Assembly (NCBI RefSeq): GCF_030929615.1
Contig: NZ_JAVFVU010000018.1
Location: 41,458-105,457 of the forward strand
Direction of reading: 5' to 3'
DNA: 64,000 bases
Source of the DNA: Dyadobacter sp. LHD-138
GTDB lineage: Bacteria; Bacteroidota; Bacteroidia; Cytophagales; Spirosomataceae
Below the pieces are notes generated by a model that did no database searches, was not told where the DNA came from, and worked only from the letters and a program-made list of their open reading frames with translations. The position numbers were made by a program, and so were the translations under genes. This document shows, one piece after another, positions 35,611-45,028 of the stretch. Within the stretch, counting starts at the first letter, position 1, and each line of letters begins with the position of its first letter.

Positions 35611-36915
35611 TTAAATTTTAACTTGTTCCATTTTGGGTGCAAAGAAGTGCATAACTCCCCATGCAAGCAAGTAAGCGAAACCGCAAATGATAAAGATCAG
35701 GTTATAGCCGGCACCGATATTGCCAGCTGTTTTATAATTGTCAAGGATAATACCTACCAAAAGCGGGAAAAGTATCCCACCTACTGATCCGGCCATGCCG
35801 CCAATACCGACAACCGAGCTAACCGCTTTTTTCGGAAACATATCGGATGCCGTTGTGAAAATATTGGCACTCCAGGCCTGGTGCGCTGCCGCAGCCAAAC
35901 TGATCAGGAATACGGCCTGCCAGATATTGGTTGTGTATTGTGCGAGCATGATTGGAGTAACCAAAATGGCGAAAATAAACATTGAGGTTTTACGGGCGCG
36001 GAAAATCGGCCAGCCTTTTTTAATAAAGTGACCTGAAAGATAACCACCACCGATACTGCCAATGGTAGTAGCTGTGTATACGATCACGAGTTCAAGACTT
36101 GGTTTGGAAAGGTTAAGCTTAAAGGCTTCCGCAAAGTAGGATGGAAGCCAGTATAGAAAAAACCACCAGATAGGATCAGTTAACATTTTTCCGAAAACAA
36201 AGGCCCAGGTTTGGCGTACTTTGAAAAGATCAAGCCATTTTACAGGTGCTTCTTTGCTGGTATCCGGTTCATTGTCACTGTGGATGTATTCAAATTCAGC
36301 CTGGTTGATACGTTGTTGTTTTGAGGGTACTTCGTAGTATCTCCACCAGAAAAACAACCATACAAAACCCAGCGCACCCGTGATCCAAAATGCTTCCTGC
36401 CAGCCATACGCTCCCAAAAGCCAGGGAACCATGATTGGTGCAACCACAGCACCGATGTTAGCGCCCGAATTAAAAATACCAGTCGCCAGTGCGCGCTCTT
36501 TTTTAGGAAACCATTCGGCAGTTGCTTTAATGGCAACCGGAAAGTTTCCTGCCTCACCGAGTCCAAGCAGTGCACGCATCAAACCAAAACTAAGCGTTCC
36601 GGTAGCGGCGGCATGTAAAATAGCTGCAATACTCCATACCACAACCGAAATGATGTATCCCAGTTTAGTCCCGATTTTATCAATAATGGCACCGAAACCA
36701 ATGAGTGAGACCGCATAAGCTGCCTGAAAGGCCATCACAATGTGGCTGAAATCTTTCTCAGTCCAGCTAAAATCAGATTCAAGAGCTGGTTTTAACAGAC
36801 CCAATACCTGGCGGTCGAGATAGTTAATGGTGGTTGCAAAAAACAACAAAGCAACGACGCGCCAGCGATACTTCGTCATTTGATTTTCTAACTTAGGGAT
36901 TTCGGTAGTAAGCAT
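35611..36915 (-). CDS. MFS transporter, hexuronate (ExuT)-like
   Basis: A 434-residue protein with about twelve membrane helices and the anion:cation symporter signature NYLDRQVLGLLKP early in helix 1, LGLGEAGNFPVAIKATAEWFPKKERALATG and GGYLSGHFIKKG. Bacterial ExuT homologues import galacturonate and glucuronate with protons. It lies between tagaturonate reductase (34 bp upstream) and an NTF2-like gene within the pectin operon. This operon has no SusC/SusD pair, so this is the only visible uptake route for released uronates. Confidence 0.93.
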   Translation of the reverse strand: MLTTEIPKLENQMTKYRWRVVALLFFATTINYLDRQVLGLLKPALESDFSWTEKDFSHIVMAFQAAYAVSLIGFGAIIDKIGTKLGYIISVVVWSIAAILHAAATGTLSFGLMRALLGLGEAGNFPVAIKATAEWFPKKERALATGIFNSGANIGAVVAPIMVPWLLGAYGWQEAFWITGALGFVWLFFWWRYYEVPSKQQRINQAEFEYIHSDNEPDTSKEAPVKWLDLFKVRQTWAFVFGKMLTDPIWWFFLYWLPSYFAEAFKLNLSKPSLELVIVYTATTIGSIGGGYLSGHFIKKGWPIFRARKTSMFIFAILVTPIMLAQYTTNIWQAVFLISLAAAAHQAWSANIFTTASDMFPKKAVSSVVGIGGMAGSVGGILFPLLVGIILDNYKTAGNIGAGYNLIFIICGFAYLLAWGVMHFFAPKMEQVKI

Positions 36916-36948
36916 ATTTGCGACAGATTATTGTTTCGGGGATTGAAT

Positions 36949-38478
36949 TTAGATTTTGACGTATTCAACTTTTGAAAGAAAATCAGCAAGAGTCTGAGAT
37001 GCGCCGACGTTTTCGAGGGATTCTAAATAGTGGACGACATTCTCCTCTGATACCCCCAACTTCGTGAGGTCGGAGCCCCAAATGAACGGATCTTTTAAAA
37101 TCAGATGGACCATTTCAGGCAAAGAAGTGATCTGCCATTTTTGGTGAAAATAGGCCGCCCGCTGATCCTGAATAAGATAATAACTGCCGTTTGCAAGACC
37201 ATAGAAATTATCACCGTCTTTACGAACCGCTTTCATAAAAAATATATACACTGCGAAACCGAAAGTTATGTATTCGGGCGTAGTGCCAAATTCTTTATGA
37301 AATTGTAAAAAGGAAGGGATAACCCGCGAGTTGATTTTGGCAGAATAATTATGGGTGATATTGATCCATTTGTGCTCGATGTACGGGTTCAGAAAGCGGT
37401 CCAATACCATTTTACTGAATTTTTGAGCTCGCTCTTCACTCACGGGATAAGGAATGGCGAGGGAAATTTCACCTTGTATCAGATTGGTCAGGTAGGCAGA
37501 GAATGTTGGATTTTTCATGGCCTCTACCACGGTGGTAAAACCGCATAAATAGGCCAGACCGGAACCAAGTGTATGCGCGCCGTTGAGCAAACGAAGTTTT
37601 AATTCGCGGTACAATTCAATATCCGACTCGATAATGACGCCGGAGTCTACCTGGCTGAATGATAGAATTTCTTTGACCTTTTCGTCACCTTCGATAGCCC
37701 ACATCCGGTAATGTTCCGAAATAATCATCAGGTCGTCGATGTAACCCAATTCTTCTTCGATCTGTTTTTTGATCTGAACATCCGGCCGGCCAGGTACAAT
37801 GCGGTCAACGAGAGAGTTACAGAACGAATTGCTTTGTTCAAGCCAATCGATGAAAGAGCCTTCCAGTCCGTTTCGGTGGGCCAGTTCCAGTACGATGGAT
37901 TCCAGCTTTTTCCCGTTATCAGAAATTAATTCCGTTGGTACAATTACCAATCCATGGTCGGGACTTGCCGCAAATGCGGTAAAACGCGCATATAGAAAAG
38001 CCAGTAATTTACCTGGAAATGAAATCGGCGGCCATTGGTAAATATCATCCTGAACGAGCTGGATACCCAGTTCGGTGGTGTTGGAAAACACAATTTTTAT
38101 TGCCGGATTCCTGGCGCAGTCCAGTACAAGCGACCATTGATTTTTGGCGGATAAAACCCGGCTGATCGATGACGAAATGATGGTTTCCTCGATTAACTTT
38201 CCGTTATGAACCCCTTTCATGGCAAGGGTGTACAGGTTATCCTGACGGTCAAATGCTTTCAAATCACCTTCCTCGGTTGATTTTACAACAACAATCCGTC
38301 CGTTGAAAATACCTTCACGGTTTGCTTTGTCTACAAAATAATCAGCAAGTCCGCGTAAAAATGCGCCGGTTCCAAACTGAATTACTTTTTCCGGCAATTC
38401 GAAAACTGAATCGTCTGGTACGGTCACATCCGGATGGTTCCGCAGCCGGCGCAAATGTTCGCGAAATAGGTGATTCAT
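36949..38478 (-). CDS. uxaB: tagaturonate reductase (altronate oxidoreductase)
   Basis: A 509-residue NAD-dependent polyol/uronate dehydrogenase: Rossmann start VIQFGTGAFLRGLADYFVDK, TELGIQL and PTELISDNG; helix KLRLLNGAHTLGSGLAY includes catalytic Lys/Asn/His of the mannitol dehydrogenase family. It reduces D-tagaturonate to D-altronate in the isomerase route of galacturonate breakdown. The neighbouring uronate isomerase (uxaC) and altronate dehydratase (uxaA) are not in this window, so they must be elsewhere if the route is complete. Confidence 0.93.
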   Translation of the reverse strand: MNHLFREHLRRLRNHPDVTVPDDSVFELPEKVIQFGTGAFLRGLADYFVDKANREGIFNGRIVVVKSTEEGDLKAFDRQDNLYTLAMKGVHNGKLIEETIISSSISRVLSAKNQWSLVLDCARNPAIKIVFSNTTELGIQLVQDDIYQWPPISFPGKLLAFLYARFTAFAASPDHGLVIVPTELISDNGKKLESIVLELAHRNGLEGSFIDWLEQSNSFCNSLVDRIVPGRPDVQIKKQIEEELGYIDDLMIISEHYRMWAIEGDEKVKEILSFSQVDSGVIIESDIELYRELKLRLLNGAHTLGSGLAYLCGFTTVVEAMKNPTFSAYLTNLIQGEISLAIPYPVSEERAQKFSKMVLDRFLNPYIEHKWINITHNYSAKINSRVIPSFLQFHKEFGTTPEYITFGFAVYIFFMKAVRKDGDNFYGLANGSYYLIQDQRAAYFHQKWQITSLPEMVHLILKDPFIWGSDLTKLGVSEENVVHYLESLENVGASQTLADFLSKVEYVKI

Positions 38479-38515
38479 AAGTTTTAAATCTTAGTCAATG
38501 TAAAAAAGTCAGATC

Positions 38516-40456
38516 CTATTTTTTTGCTGTTTGCTGCAATAACCAGGTGGAAAGTTCTTTGGCAGCTTCGAAGTTCTGGAACGTATTATTGATTCTGCGA
38601 CCATCAAGATATTCGTTGTAAATCCACGGATCTCCAAGCGCGAATACTGTCCCTTTGCCATATTTTGAAACAGCCATGATAATATCATCATGGTCGGTCA
38701 GAACCGATTTGGCAGGCGGCGTTACGGCAATGGGAGATAATTCTTTGATATACAGTTTGCTGGCATTTTTGAAAATGGCCTTGTCGTTGGCAGGTACGTC
38801 AATACGGCCCTGTTCAAACTGAAGGCCCTGGACCATGTTTCTGTTTTTGTTGGTAAACTGAATGCCAAAAACCTTTGCCAGCTGGTTGAAATGAGGTATT
38901 TCGCAATTGGCTGTGTCGTTTGTCATTAACACCAGCACACCGCCGGCCTTCACCCATTTTTCAATTTCAGCGATGTCTTTCGCCTGCACGAAGTTTGGGG
39001 TTGGTGATTCCTTTTTTGTATCAGGATCAACGATGATGTATACGTCAATGCCTTTAAGATTTTCGGCGGTAGGAGCGGCCGGGATTGAAACGGTTTCTGC
39101 ACCTAACTCACGATAGATTTTCCCCCACAACCAGTAGCCCGAATGCTGACGATCTTCCCAGGTATAGTGAAACGGTTCTTGCTGACCAGCAGCATTCTTT
39201 CTCACTTCTTTGTTGAAATGATAATCCAGCCCCACTTTTTTACCTTGTCCAACAGCATTTTCAGCAGCAATTTCTATTTCGATGCTGGCCATGATAAACG
39301 GTCCTACACCTTTCAAATCGTTTTTGCGGATTGGCTCGCTCAGGTAGTACTCATAACTCCCGTCACGGTAAGGCGTGCCGCCAAGTCCGCCTACGCTCAC
39401 CGTTTTATTCAGACTTATCGTCCCGTCGGATTCTTTTTCAATAAAGTTTTTGATGATTCCGTCATAACCTTTTTTGGCCACAGCCGCATAGCTCGCCGGA
39501 ATGTAACCCAAACGCGAGCCTTTTGCCAGCGCATACACAAACATCGTGGAGGCAGAAGCTTCAAGATAATTGCCCTTACGTGTCCCCTGATCCATAATTT
39601 GATACCATACACCGGAGTTTTTATCCTGATATTTGGCCAGCACGGGTGCAATTCTCTGAAGATATTTGATCAGCTCAGGTCTCTTTGGGTGGTCTTTTGG
39701 AAAATAATCCAGTACGTCAACCAACGCCATTACATACCATCCGATGGCACGTCCCCAGAAATGAGGCGATCTGCCTGTTTTTTTATCTGCCCATTTTTGC
39801 TCTTTACTCTCGTCATAGGCGTGGTAAATCAGACCTGTTTTTTCATCCACGGCATATTTTTCAATGAGTTCAAACTGTTTGGCGATGTCATTGAAATGCT
39901 CGGGGTGGTTAAATAGCAGGCTGTATTCGGCAGAAAAAGGTTCAGCCATGAATAACCCGTCGAGCCACATCTGGTTTGGATACCTTTTTTTATGCCAGTA
40001 TCCGCCTTCCTTGGTGCGAGGCTGCTCAGCTAATTGCTTCCAAAGCAAATCAGCCGCTTTTTTGTATTTCTCTTTGTCAGGCTGTGTTTGCTGGTAAAGG
40101 GTGAGCAAAGCTCGACCAGTCGGAATATTATCCAGGTTGAAAGAACTGAAATCATAGGTGCGAATGGAGCCGTCCAGTTTCACAAACTGATCCTCATCCT
40201 TTCTGATATACTCGAAATATTTACCTTCACCCGTGCGGTAAAACACTCTTTCAAGCGCTTTCAGCATCAAACCCTGCTCATAATTCCAGTTGGAACGTTT
40301 GGCTTCCCCTACGAGGATCGAGTCCTTATTCCAGGAAATAAAAGAATCCGCCATGCGTGTTGACCATGGTTTTTCCTGCGCGTAGGAGGATACAGCGGTC
40401 AGCCCAAAAAGCAGGGACGAAGTAATTTTTATAAAACGGTTGGATAAATATTTCAT
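38516..40456 (-). CDS. GH105 rhamnogalacturonyl hydrolase with added C-terminal domain
   Basis: About 646 residues. After a signal peptide (about 1-27, ending SSYAQ) there is a GH88/GH105 (alpha/alpha)6 barrel (about 30-390): YPNQMWLDGLFMAEPFSAEYS, HFWGRAIGWYVMALVDVLDY and SGVWYQIMDQGTRKGNYLEASA. The last about 230 residues (IDVYIIVDPDTKKESPT, VKAGGVLVLMTND, YGKGTVFALGDPWI) look like a GATase1/DUF4350-type alpha-beta domain that seems to lack an obvious catalytic Cys. The ATG at 40456 is preferred to the TTG at 40465. It would cut unsaturated uronyl-rhamnose units in the periplasm. Confidence 0.9.
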   Translation of the reverse strand: MKYLSNRFIKITSSLLFGLTAVSSYAQEKPWSTRMADSFISWNKDSILVGEAKRSNWNYEQGLMLKALERVFYRTGEGKYFEYIRKDEDQFVKLDGSIRTYDFSSFNLDNIPTGRALLTLYQQTQPDKEKYKKAADLLWKQLAEQPRTKEGGYWHKKRYPNQMWLDGLFMAEPFSAEYSLLFNHPEHFNDIAKQFELIEKYAVDEKTGLIYHAYDESKEQKWADKKTGRSPHFWGRAIGWYVMALVDVLDYFPKDHPKRPELIKYLQRIAPVLAKYQDKNSGVWYQIMDQGTRKGNYLEASASTMFVYALAKGSRLGYIPASYAAVAKKGYDGIIKNFIEKESDGTISLNKTVSVGGLGGTPYRDGSYEYYLSEPIRKNDLKGVGPFIMASIEIEIAAENAVGQGKKVGLDYHFNKEVRKNAAGQQEPFHYTWEDRQHSGYWLWGKIYRELGAETVSIPAAPTAENLKGIDVYIIVDPDTKKESPTPNFVQAKDIAEIEKWVKAGGVLVLMTNDTANCEIPHFNQLAKVFGIQFTNKNRNMVQGLQFEQGRIDVPANDKAIFKNASKLYIKELSPIAVTPPAKSVLTDHDDIIMAVSKYGKGTVFALGDPWIYNEYLDGRRINNTFQNFEAAKELSTWLLQQTAKK

Positions 40457-40495
40457 GCCATTCAAAATCTTAAAATATATACTGGTTTCGGTTTT

Positions 40496-40930
40496 TTACT
40501 TTACAAAATCCTCACGCATCGGCGTAAACATGTCTATCAGAACCCCGGCTTCCAGGCAAACGGCGCCGTGCATGACGTTGGATGGCACGTAAAAGGCGTC
40601 ACCTTTTTTCAGAATCTGTTTTTTATCTCCGATCGTGACTTCAAAAACACCGCTATCGACATAGCTCATCTGGGTGTGTACGTGCTTGTGAGGTGTTCCA
40701 GTACCGCCTTGTTGGAAGTCAATTTTTACCATCATCATGGTCTCGTCATAAGACATGATTTTACGTTTCAATCCCACGCCCAGTTCCTGCCAGGGGATTT
40801 CGGCATCTATGATCATTTGTTTTCCTTTTGCCGCCGCGGCCTGAGCATTTTGTGCAAATAATGGATTGGCAAAGAGGAAAAGCCCTAAACAAACAAGTGC
40901 GGGCTTAAAAAGCTGTGATTTGTGACTCAT
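40496..40930 (-). CDS. kdgF: exported KdgF-like cupin
   Basis: A 144-residue cupin closely similar to the next gene over (IMSYDETMMMVKIDFQQGG, HKHVHTQMSYVDSG, KKGDAFYVPSNVMHG, FTPMREDF), but with an N-terminal signal peptide (about 1-26, ending NPLFAQ). KdgF linearises 4,5-unsaturated galacturonate to the keto form. Metal-binding His residues (HKHVHTQ; later H in NVMHG) are kept. Its position in the periplasm would act directly on the product of the GH105 hydrolase next to it. Conversion before uptake is an inference. Confidence 0.88.
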   Translation of the reverse strand: MSHKSQLFKPALVCLGLFLFANPLFAQNAQAAAAKGKQMIIDAEIPWQELGVGLKRKIMSYDETMMMVKIDFQQGGTGTPHKHVHTQMSYVDSGVFEVTIGDKKQILKKGDAFYVPSNVMHGAVCLEAGVLIDMFTPMREDFVK

Positions 40931-40953
40931 GATTTAATTGATGTCTGAAATTT

Positions 40954-41298
40954 TTATTTTGAGATAAAATCTTCCCGCAGCGGGGTGAAAATATCAACAA
41001 GTACGCCAGCCTCCAGGCACAAAGCGCCATGCACGATGTTTGGCGGAATGTAGTAGGCATCTCCTTTTTTCAACACGCCGGTTTTATCGCCGATGGTTAT
41101 CTCAAATGAGCCGCTGTCGACATAGCTCATCTGGGTATGAAAATGGCTGTGCAATGTACCGATGCCGCCTTTTTCGAAAGCGACTTTAACCATCATCAGG
41201 TTATCATCGTATGACATGATTTTCCTTTTCAATCCGCCTCCGAGCTCTTCCCAGTCAATTTCCGAATCGTTGATAAACTCTTTTCCTTTTTGGTCCAT
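40954..41298 (-). CDS. kdgF: cytoplasmic KdgF-like cupin
   Basis: A 114-residue cupin, a paralogue of the preceding exported copy (about 70% identical over the cupin by eye), but lacking a signal peptide: starts MDQKGKEFINDSEIDWEELG. Metal-binding motifs HSHFHTQMSYVDSG and PPNIVHG are kept. It is second in the operon, 44 bp after the CE12-GH28 fusion and 23 bp before its exported twin. It probably linearises the unsaturated uronate in the cytoplasm, feeding kduI and kduD. Confidence 0.9.
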   Translation of the reverse strand: MDQKGKEFINDSEIDWEELGGGLKRKIMSYDDNLMMVKVAFEKGGIGTLHSHFHTQMSYVDSGSFEITIGDKTGVLKKGDAYYIPPNIVHGALCLEAGVLVDIFTPLREDFISK

Positions 41299-41342
41299 GA
41301 TGATTTACTGATATATTTTATGACGCCTGCTTGCTGCGATAA

Positions 41343-43676
41343 TTATTTTCCGGTTAATGCTTTTGTTGAGGTATTTCCACCAAATTCAATATTTTTCTTT
41401 GCCTTCTTTTCATCGGTATTCAACAGGCGGATTCCTTTGGAACGATCGCCGGTAATGTTCAAAAGCAACTCTTTGCCGTCAGAATATTTGATATCATCCA
41501 TCGTGACATTGGTACTGTTCTGAATCTGCATCACGGTTTTATCTTTTGTAAAAAGAGAGACGTTTTTCAGATTGATATTTTCGCCTTCAATGCAGACAAA
41601 GCCCTTGTTGCTTTGCAATACCGCATTTTCGATGGTAATGTTTTTAATACTCATTTCAGGTAAACCGCGAACCATGATGGCCGTTTCAGCTCCCTTACAG
41701 ACGATGTTTCGGATATGAAAATTCTGAAATTGGGGCGTTCCTGCGTTAAGCGGTTCTGCTTTCATGACAGGCAGTTCATTTTTCTCACCCGCCTTTGGAA
41801 CCGGATCTTTGGCCATGTAATACATGTCGAACAAAACTGCCTCGCCCGGAATATTTGACATGTTAATGTCGGAGATGAAAATGTTCTCAACTACACCACC
41901 GCGGCCGCGTGCTGTTTTGAAACGAAGTCCCACATCGGTTCCCAGAAAATTGCAATTGTTGATAAACAGGTTTTTAACGCCTCCGGACATTTCACTGCCG
42001 ATCACAAAACCACCGTGACCGTGAAAAACCGTTGAATTCTGGACGATCACATTTTCGGTAGGTACGCCACGCTTACGCCCTTCTTCGTCACGGCCGGATT
42101 TAATGCAAATCCCGTCGTCGCCCACATCAAAAGTACAATTGTCGATCATTCCAAACCGGCACGATTCCAGGTCGACACCGTCGCCGTTTTGTGCATACCA
42201 GGGATTTCGAACCGTCAGATTTCTTAACGTAATATGGTCGCAAAGCATCGGGTGCAGGTTCCAGGCAGGCGAGTTCTGGAACGTGACACCTTCCAGTAAT
42301 ATCTTTTTGCAATTGGTGAAGCGGATCAGGTTAGGGCGTAAAAACTCTTGAAATTTAACAACATTTTCTATCGTGTAACCGGCCGCAATGTTGCCGGCTC
42401 CCGGCGTTTTATTTCCCAAACGTGAACCTTCACTCGGATACCAGGTTTTTTGACCTTCATCGAGAACGCCACCGGATGCGATCAATTTTTGCCACTGCGA
42501 GTCTGTTAATTTTTCTTTTTTGACTGACCGCCAGACTTGCCCGGCTCCGTCAATAATCCCGCTGCCGGTGATGGCGATATTAACCGCATCTGAGGCACTC
42601 ACCGGCGATTGGCAGCGAATGGCGTCCAGCCCTTCCCAGGTGGTTTTTACAAGGGGATAATCTTTATAATTGTCACTGAATTGTAACAGGGCGCCTTTGG
42701 CAATGTGCAGGTTAATATTGCTTTTCAAAGTAATCGGTCCAGTCAGCCAGAAGCCTTCGGGGATTAAAACCGTCCCGCCTCCTTTTTTCGCGCAGGCATT
42801 TATTGCGTTATTAATAGCGACAGAATTGAGGGTTAATCCATCATTTTTAGCACCATAAGAAATGATGTTGAATGTATCTTTCCGGAATGCGGGCTGTTGA
42901 ATGACCGGCAAATCAAACACATATTTATCGGTGGTGCCGAAATGTTTGAGATACTTTTCCAAAGCAAGATTTTGAAACTTTATTTCTTTGGCAACCAAAC
43001 CGGCCATGATCCGTGCACCGTATTGGGAGAAATGCGTGTCATCCACAATACCTTTTGGGAATTTTGGATAGTAACCACCTTCCAGATGCATGAACAAAGT
43101 TTTTGACCCTTCAACACCGTGCTGGACAATGACTTCCTGACTCAAATGGTGCAGGTCAATCACCGGCACTTTTAATTCGGCCGCCACTGCTTTTACGGCA
43201 GCAGGATAGTCGCCGTGGGTATCCAAAAATTTACCTTTTTCATCAAAACGCCGACGCATTACCGGGGTTATCAAAACCGGTTTTCCATCTTTGGCCCGGG
43301 TTTCATTTACAAAACGGGTCAGATTTTTTTTGTAATCGGCATTGGCAGCAGCGTAACGGCTGGTGTCTTTATCTTTTGAATCATTGTGCCCGAACTGGAT
43401 AAATACCCAGTCGCCGGATTTCATATTTTTTGTGATTGTTGCCCAGCGTCCTTCATTGATAAAACTTTTGGTGCTGCGGCCATTCATCGCATGGTTCTGC
43501 ACCTGAATGTTATTTTGGAAAAAATCCTGAAAAACCATTCCCCAACCGGTTTCCGGCGCGTCCCCGGGTTGTTTGTTGGCCAAAGTAGAATCACCAATCA
43601 GAAAAACCTGGATTTTATCCTGATCCGGTCTGAACCCTAAAATGACTACCAGAGAAAGTAATAATAGTTTTTTCAT
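41343..43676 (-). CDS. fused CE12 acetylesterase and GH28 polygalacturonase
   Basis: About 777 residues in two catalytic parts. Signal peptide about 1-17. Residues about 20-250 are an SGNH esterase of the CE12 type: GDSTLANKQPG (Ser), QFGHND and DDTHFSQYGA (Asp/His), expected to remove acetyl groups from rhamnogalacturonan. Residues about 270-777 are a GH28 beta-helix: NGDGVDLESC, VGDDGICIKSG, HGHGGFVIGSEMSG and RFKTARGRGG carry the four conserved GH28 motifs (NxD, DD, GHG, RxK), all complete. First gene of the seven-gene pectin operon. The ATG at 43676 (MKKLLLLSL) is preferred to the upstream TTG. A candidate operator and promoter lie at 43780-43856. Confidence 0.92.
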   Translation of the reverse strand: MKKLLLLSLVVILGFRPDQDKIQVFLIGDSTLANKQPGDAPETGWGMVFQDFFQNNIQVQNHAMNGRSTKSFINEGRWATITKNMKSGDWVFIQFGHNDSKDKDTSRYAAANADYKKNLTRFVNETRAKDGKPVLITPVMRRRFDEKGKFLDTHGDYPAAVKAVAAELKVPVIDLHHLSQEVIVQHGVEGSKTLFMHLEGGYYPKFPKGIVDDTHFSQYGARIMAGLVAKEIKFQNLALEKYLKHFGTTDKYVFDLPVIQQPAFRKDTFNIISYGAKNDGLTLNSVAINNAINACAKKGGGTVLIPEGFWLTGPITLKSNINLHIAKGALLQFSDNYKDYPLVKTTWEGLDAIRCQSPVSASDAVNIAITGSGIIDGAGQVWRSVKKEKLTDSQWQKLIASGGVLDEGQKTWYPSEGSRLGNKTPGAGNIAAGYTIENVVKFQEFLRPNLIRFTNCKKILLEGVTFQNSPAWNLHPMLCDHITLRNLTVRNPWYAQNGDGVDLESCRFGMIDNCTFDVGDDGICIKSGRDEEGRKRGVPTENVIVQNSTVFHGHGGFVIGSEMSGGVKNLFINNCNFLGTDVGLRFKTARGRGGVVENIFISDINMSNIPGEAVLFDMYYMAKDPVPKAGEKNELPVMKAEPLNAGTPQFQNFHIRNIVCKGAETAIMVRGLPEMSIKNITIENAVLQSNKGFVCIEGENINLKNVSLFTKDKTVMQIQNSTNVTMDDIKYSDGKELLLNITGDRSKGIRLLNTDEKKAKKNIEFGGNTSTKALTGK

Positions 43677-43779
43677 CCTTGTTTCATTCAAAACCGGTTT
43701 TCCGGAAATAGTTTTATTAATTGACTTATTTTAATAATTATTCCCGGTTGCCATAAACAGCGAATATCCTGGGATATGA

Positions 43780-43856
43780 CGAGTTTAGAGCTTATAATTA
43801 TAATTATCAAATAATAAATTGTCTTTTGTTGTGCAATCGTTCTCGGGAACGTTGCC
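43780..43856 (-). promoter_or_regulatory. promoter and candidate operator of the pectin operon (site B)
   Basis: Read leftward, a 25-bp imperfect dyad (43832-43856, minus-strand GGCAACGTTCCCG...) is followed 20 bp later by TTTG (43808-43811), 20 bases, then TAAACTCG (43780-43787). These resemble the Bacteroidota -33 (TTTG) and -7 (TAnnTTTG) boxes. The dyad sits upstream of the -33 box, where an activator would bind. The layout, boxes and spacing match site C near kduD. Confidence 0.6.
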
Positions 43857-43976
43857 AGTCGCTGTATTTCGCCCGATCAAATATGATTTTCAGTTGTATA
43901 AATGAATTTACGCGGAATTTGAAACTGTTTGAGAGCGAAACCGGCTTGCCGAAAAATGGTATTATAGCAATAAAAA

Positions 43977-44013
43977 AGGAGTTTGGTAAAAGACTTAATT
44001 TTACCAAACTCCT
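43977..44013 (-). terminator. terminator of kduI
   Basis: Perfect 15-bp arms (43977-43991 and 43999-44013; core GAGTTTGGTAAAA) followed leftward by TTTTTTA. It starts 20 bp past the kduI stop, so it is a textbook intrinsic terminator. Confidence 0.85.
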
Positions 44014-44032
44014 CTGTGTTTTTTGGATCCTG

Positions 44033-44863
44033 TTAACGCAAATCGCCTATGGCAACGGCGTCCATGTCGGTGTAATCTTTGTTTTCTCCGGCCATTCCCC
44101 AAATAAATGAATAGTTGAAAGTACCACAGCCAGAGTGAATCGACCAGGGGGGCGAGATAATAGCCTGGCGGTCGGCTACCCATAAGTGGCGGGTTTCAGA
44201 CGGCTCACCCATCAAATGCAGCACACGCTGGTTGGTGGGCACATCAAAATAACAGTAAGCCTCCATCCGGCGGTCATGTACGTGCGATGGCATGGTGTTC
44301 CAGACGCTACCCGTTTTTAGCACCGTAAGCCCCATCACCAGCTGGCAGCTTTGGATACCATCCAGGTGAATGTATTTGTAGATGGTCCGGTGGTTGGAAG
44401 TTTCCATACTTCCGATCGTTACGGGCGTTGCATCTTCTTTTGTGAATAAACGCGTTGGATAAGTCTGATGCGCCGGTGACGACAATAAGTAAAATGCGGC
44501 AGGGTTTTCTGCATCATTGCTTGTAAAAATGACTTTCTGCGTTCCTTTTCCTACATAAATACAGCCCAGTTTGCTGATCGCTATTTCTTCACCGTCGGCG
44601 GTAACTTTTCCATCGCCGCCAATGTTGATGATACCGATTTCACGTCTTTCCAGAAAATATTTTGCTTTCAGGGAATCGAACGTTTCCAGTACCAGCGGCG
44701 TGGAAACGGGTATGGCACCGCCGATCATCACACGGTCGTAATGCGAATAAACCCAGTTGATCTTACCGGATTCAAATATATTCTCAATTAAAAAATTCTC
44801 CCGCAAAGTCTCAGTATTCATCTGAGATACTTCTTTACGGCTACTTTCAAACCTGATTTCCAT
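44033..44863 (-). CDS. kduI: 5-dehydro-4-deoxy-D-glucuronate isomerase
   Basis: A 276-residue KduI cupin with the zinc sites visible: SHVHDRRMEAYCYFDVP and PWSIHSGCGTFNYSFIWGMAGEN, plus FLIENIFESGKINWVYSHYDR. It converts 4-deoxy-L-threo-5-hexosulose uronate (the linear product of KdgF) to 3-deoxy-D-glycero-2,5-hexodiulosonate. It follows kduD by 165 bp and ends at a strong terminator, so kduD and kduI probably form one leftward transcript. Confidence 0.96.
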   Translation of the reverse strand: MEIRFESSRKEVSQMNTETLRENFLIENIFESGKINWVYSHYDRVMIGGAIPVSTPLVLETFDSLKAKYFLERREIGIINIGGDGKVTADGEEIAISKLGCIYVGKGTQKVIFTSNDAENPAAFYLLSSPAHQTYPTRLFTKEDATPVTIGSMETSNHRTIYKYIHLDGIQSCQLVMGLTVLKTGSVWNTMPSHVHDRRMEAYCYFDVPTNQRVLHLMGEPSETRHLWVADRQAIISPPWSIHSGCGTFNYSFIWGMAGENKDYTDMDAVAIGDLR

Positions 44864-45028
44864 AGTTTAGGGGTATTTATTAGCTTTTGGCTGTTAGCAA
44901 TTGGCTTTTTAGAAAACAGCGCTTTTATAAATTTTGTTGTTGCCTATTAAATTCGGGAGAGTCAACATGCTATCATTAACTGCGCTGGCAGCCCGGTCAC
45001 TCCATCGATTAAACCGCGCGGCAGACCA

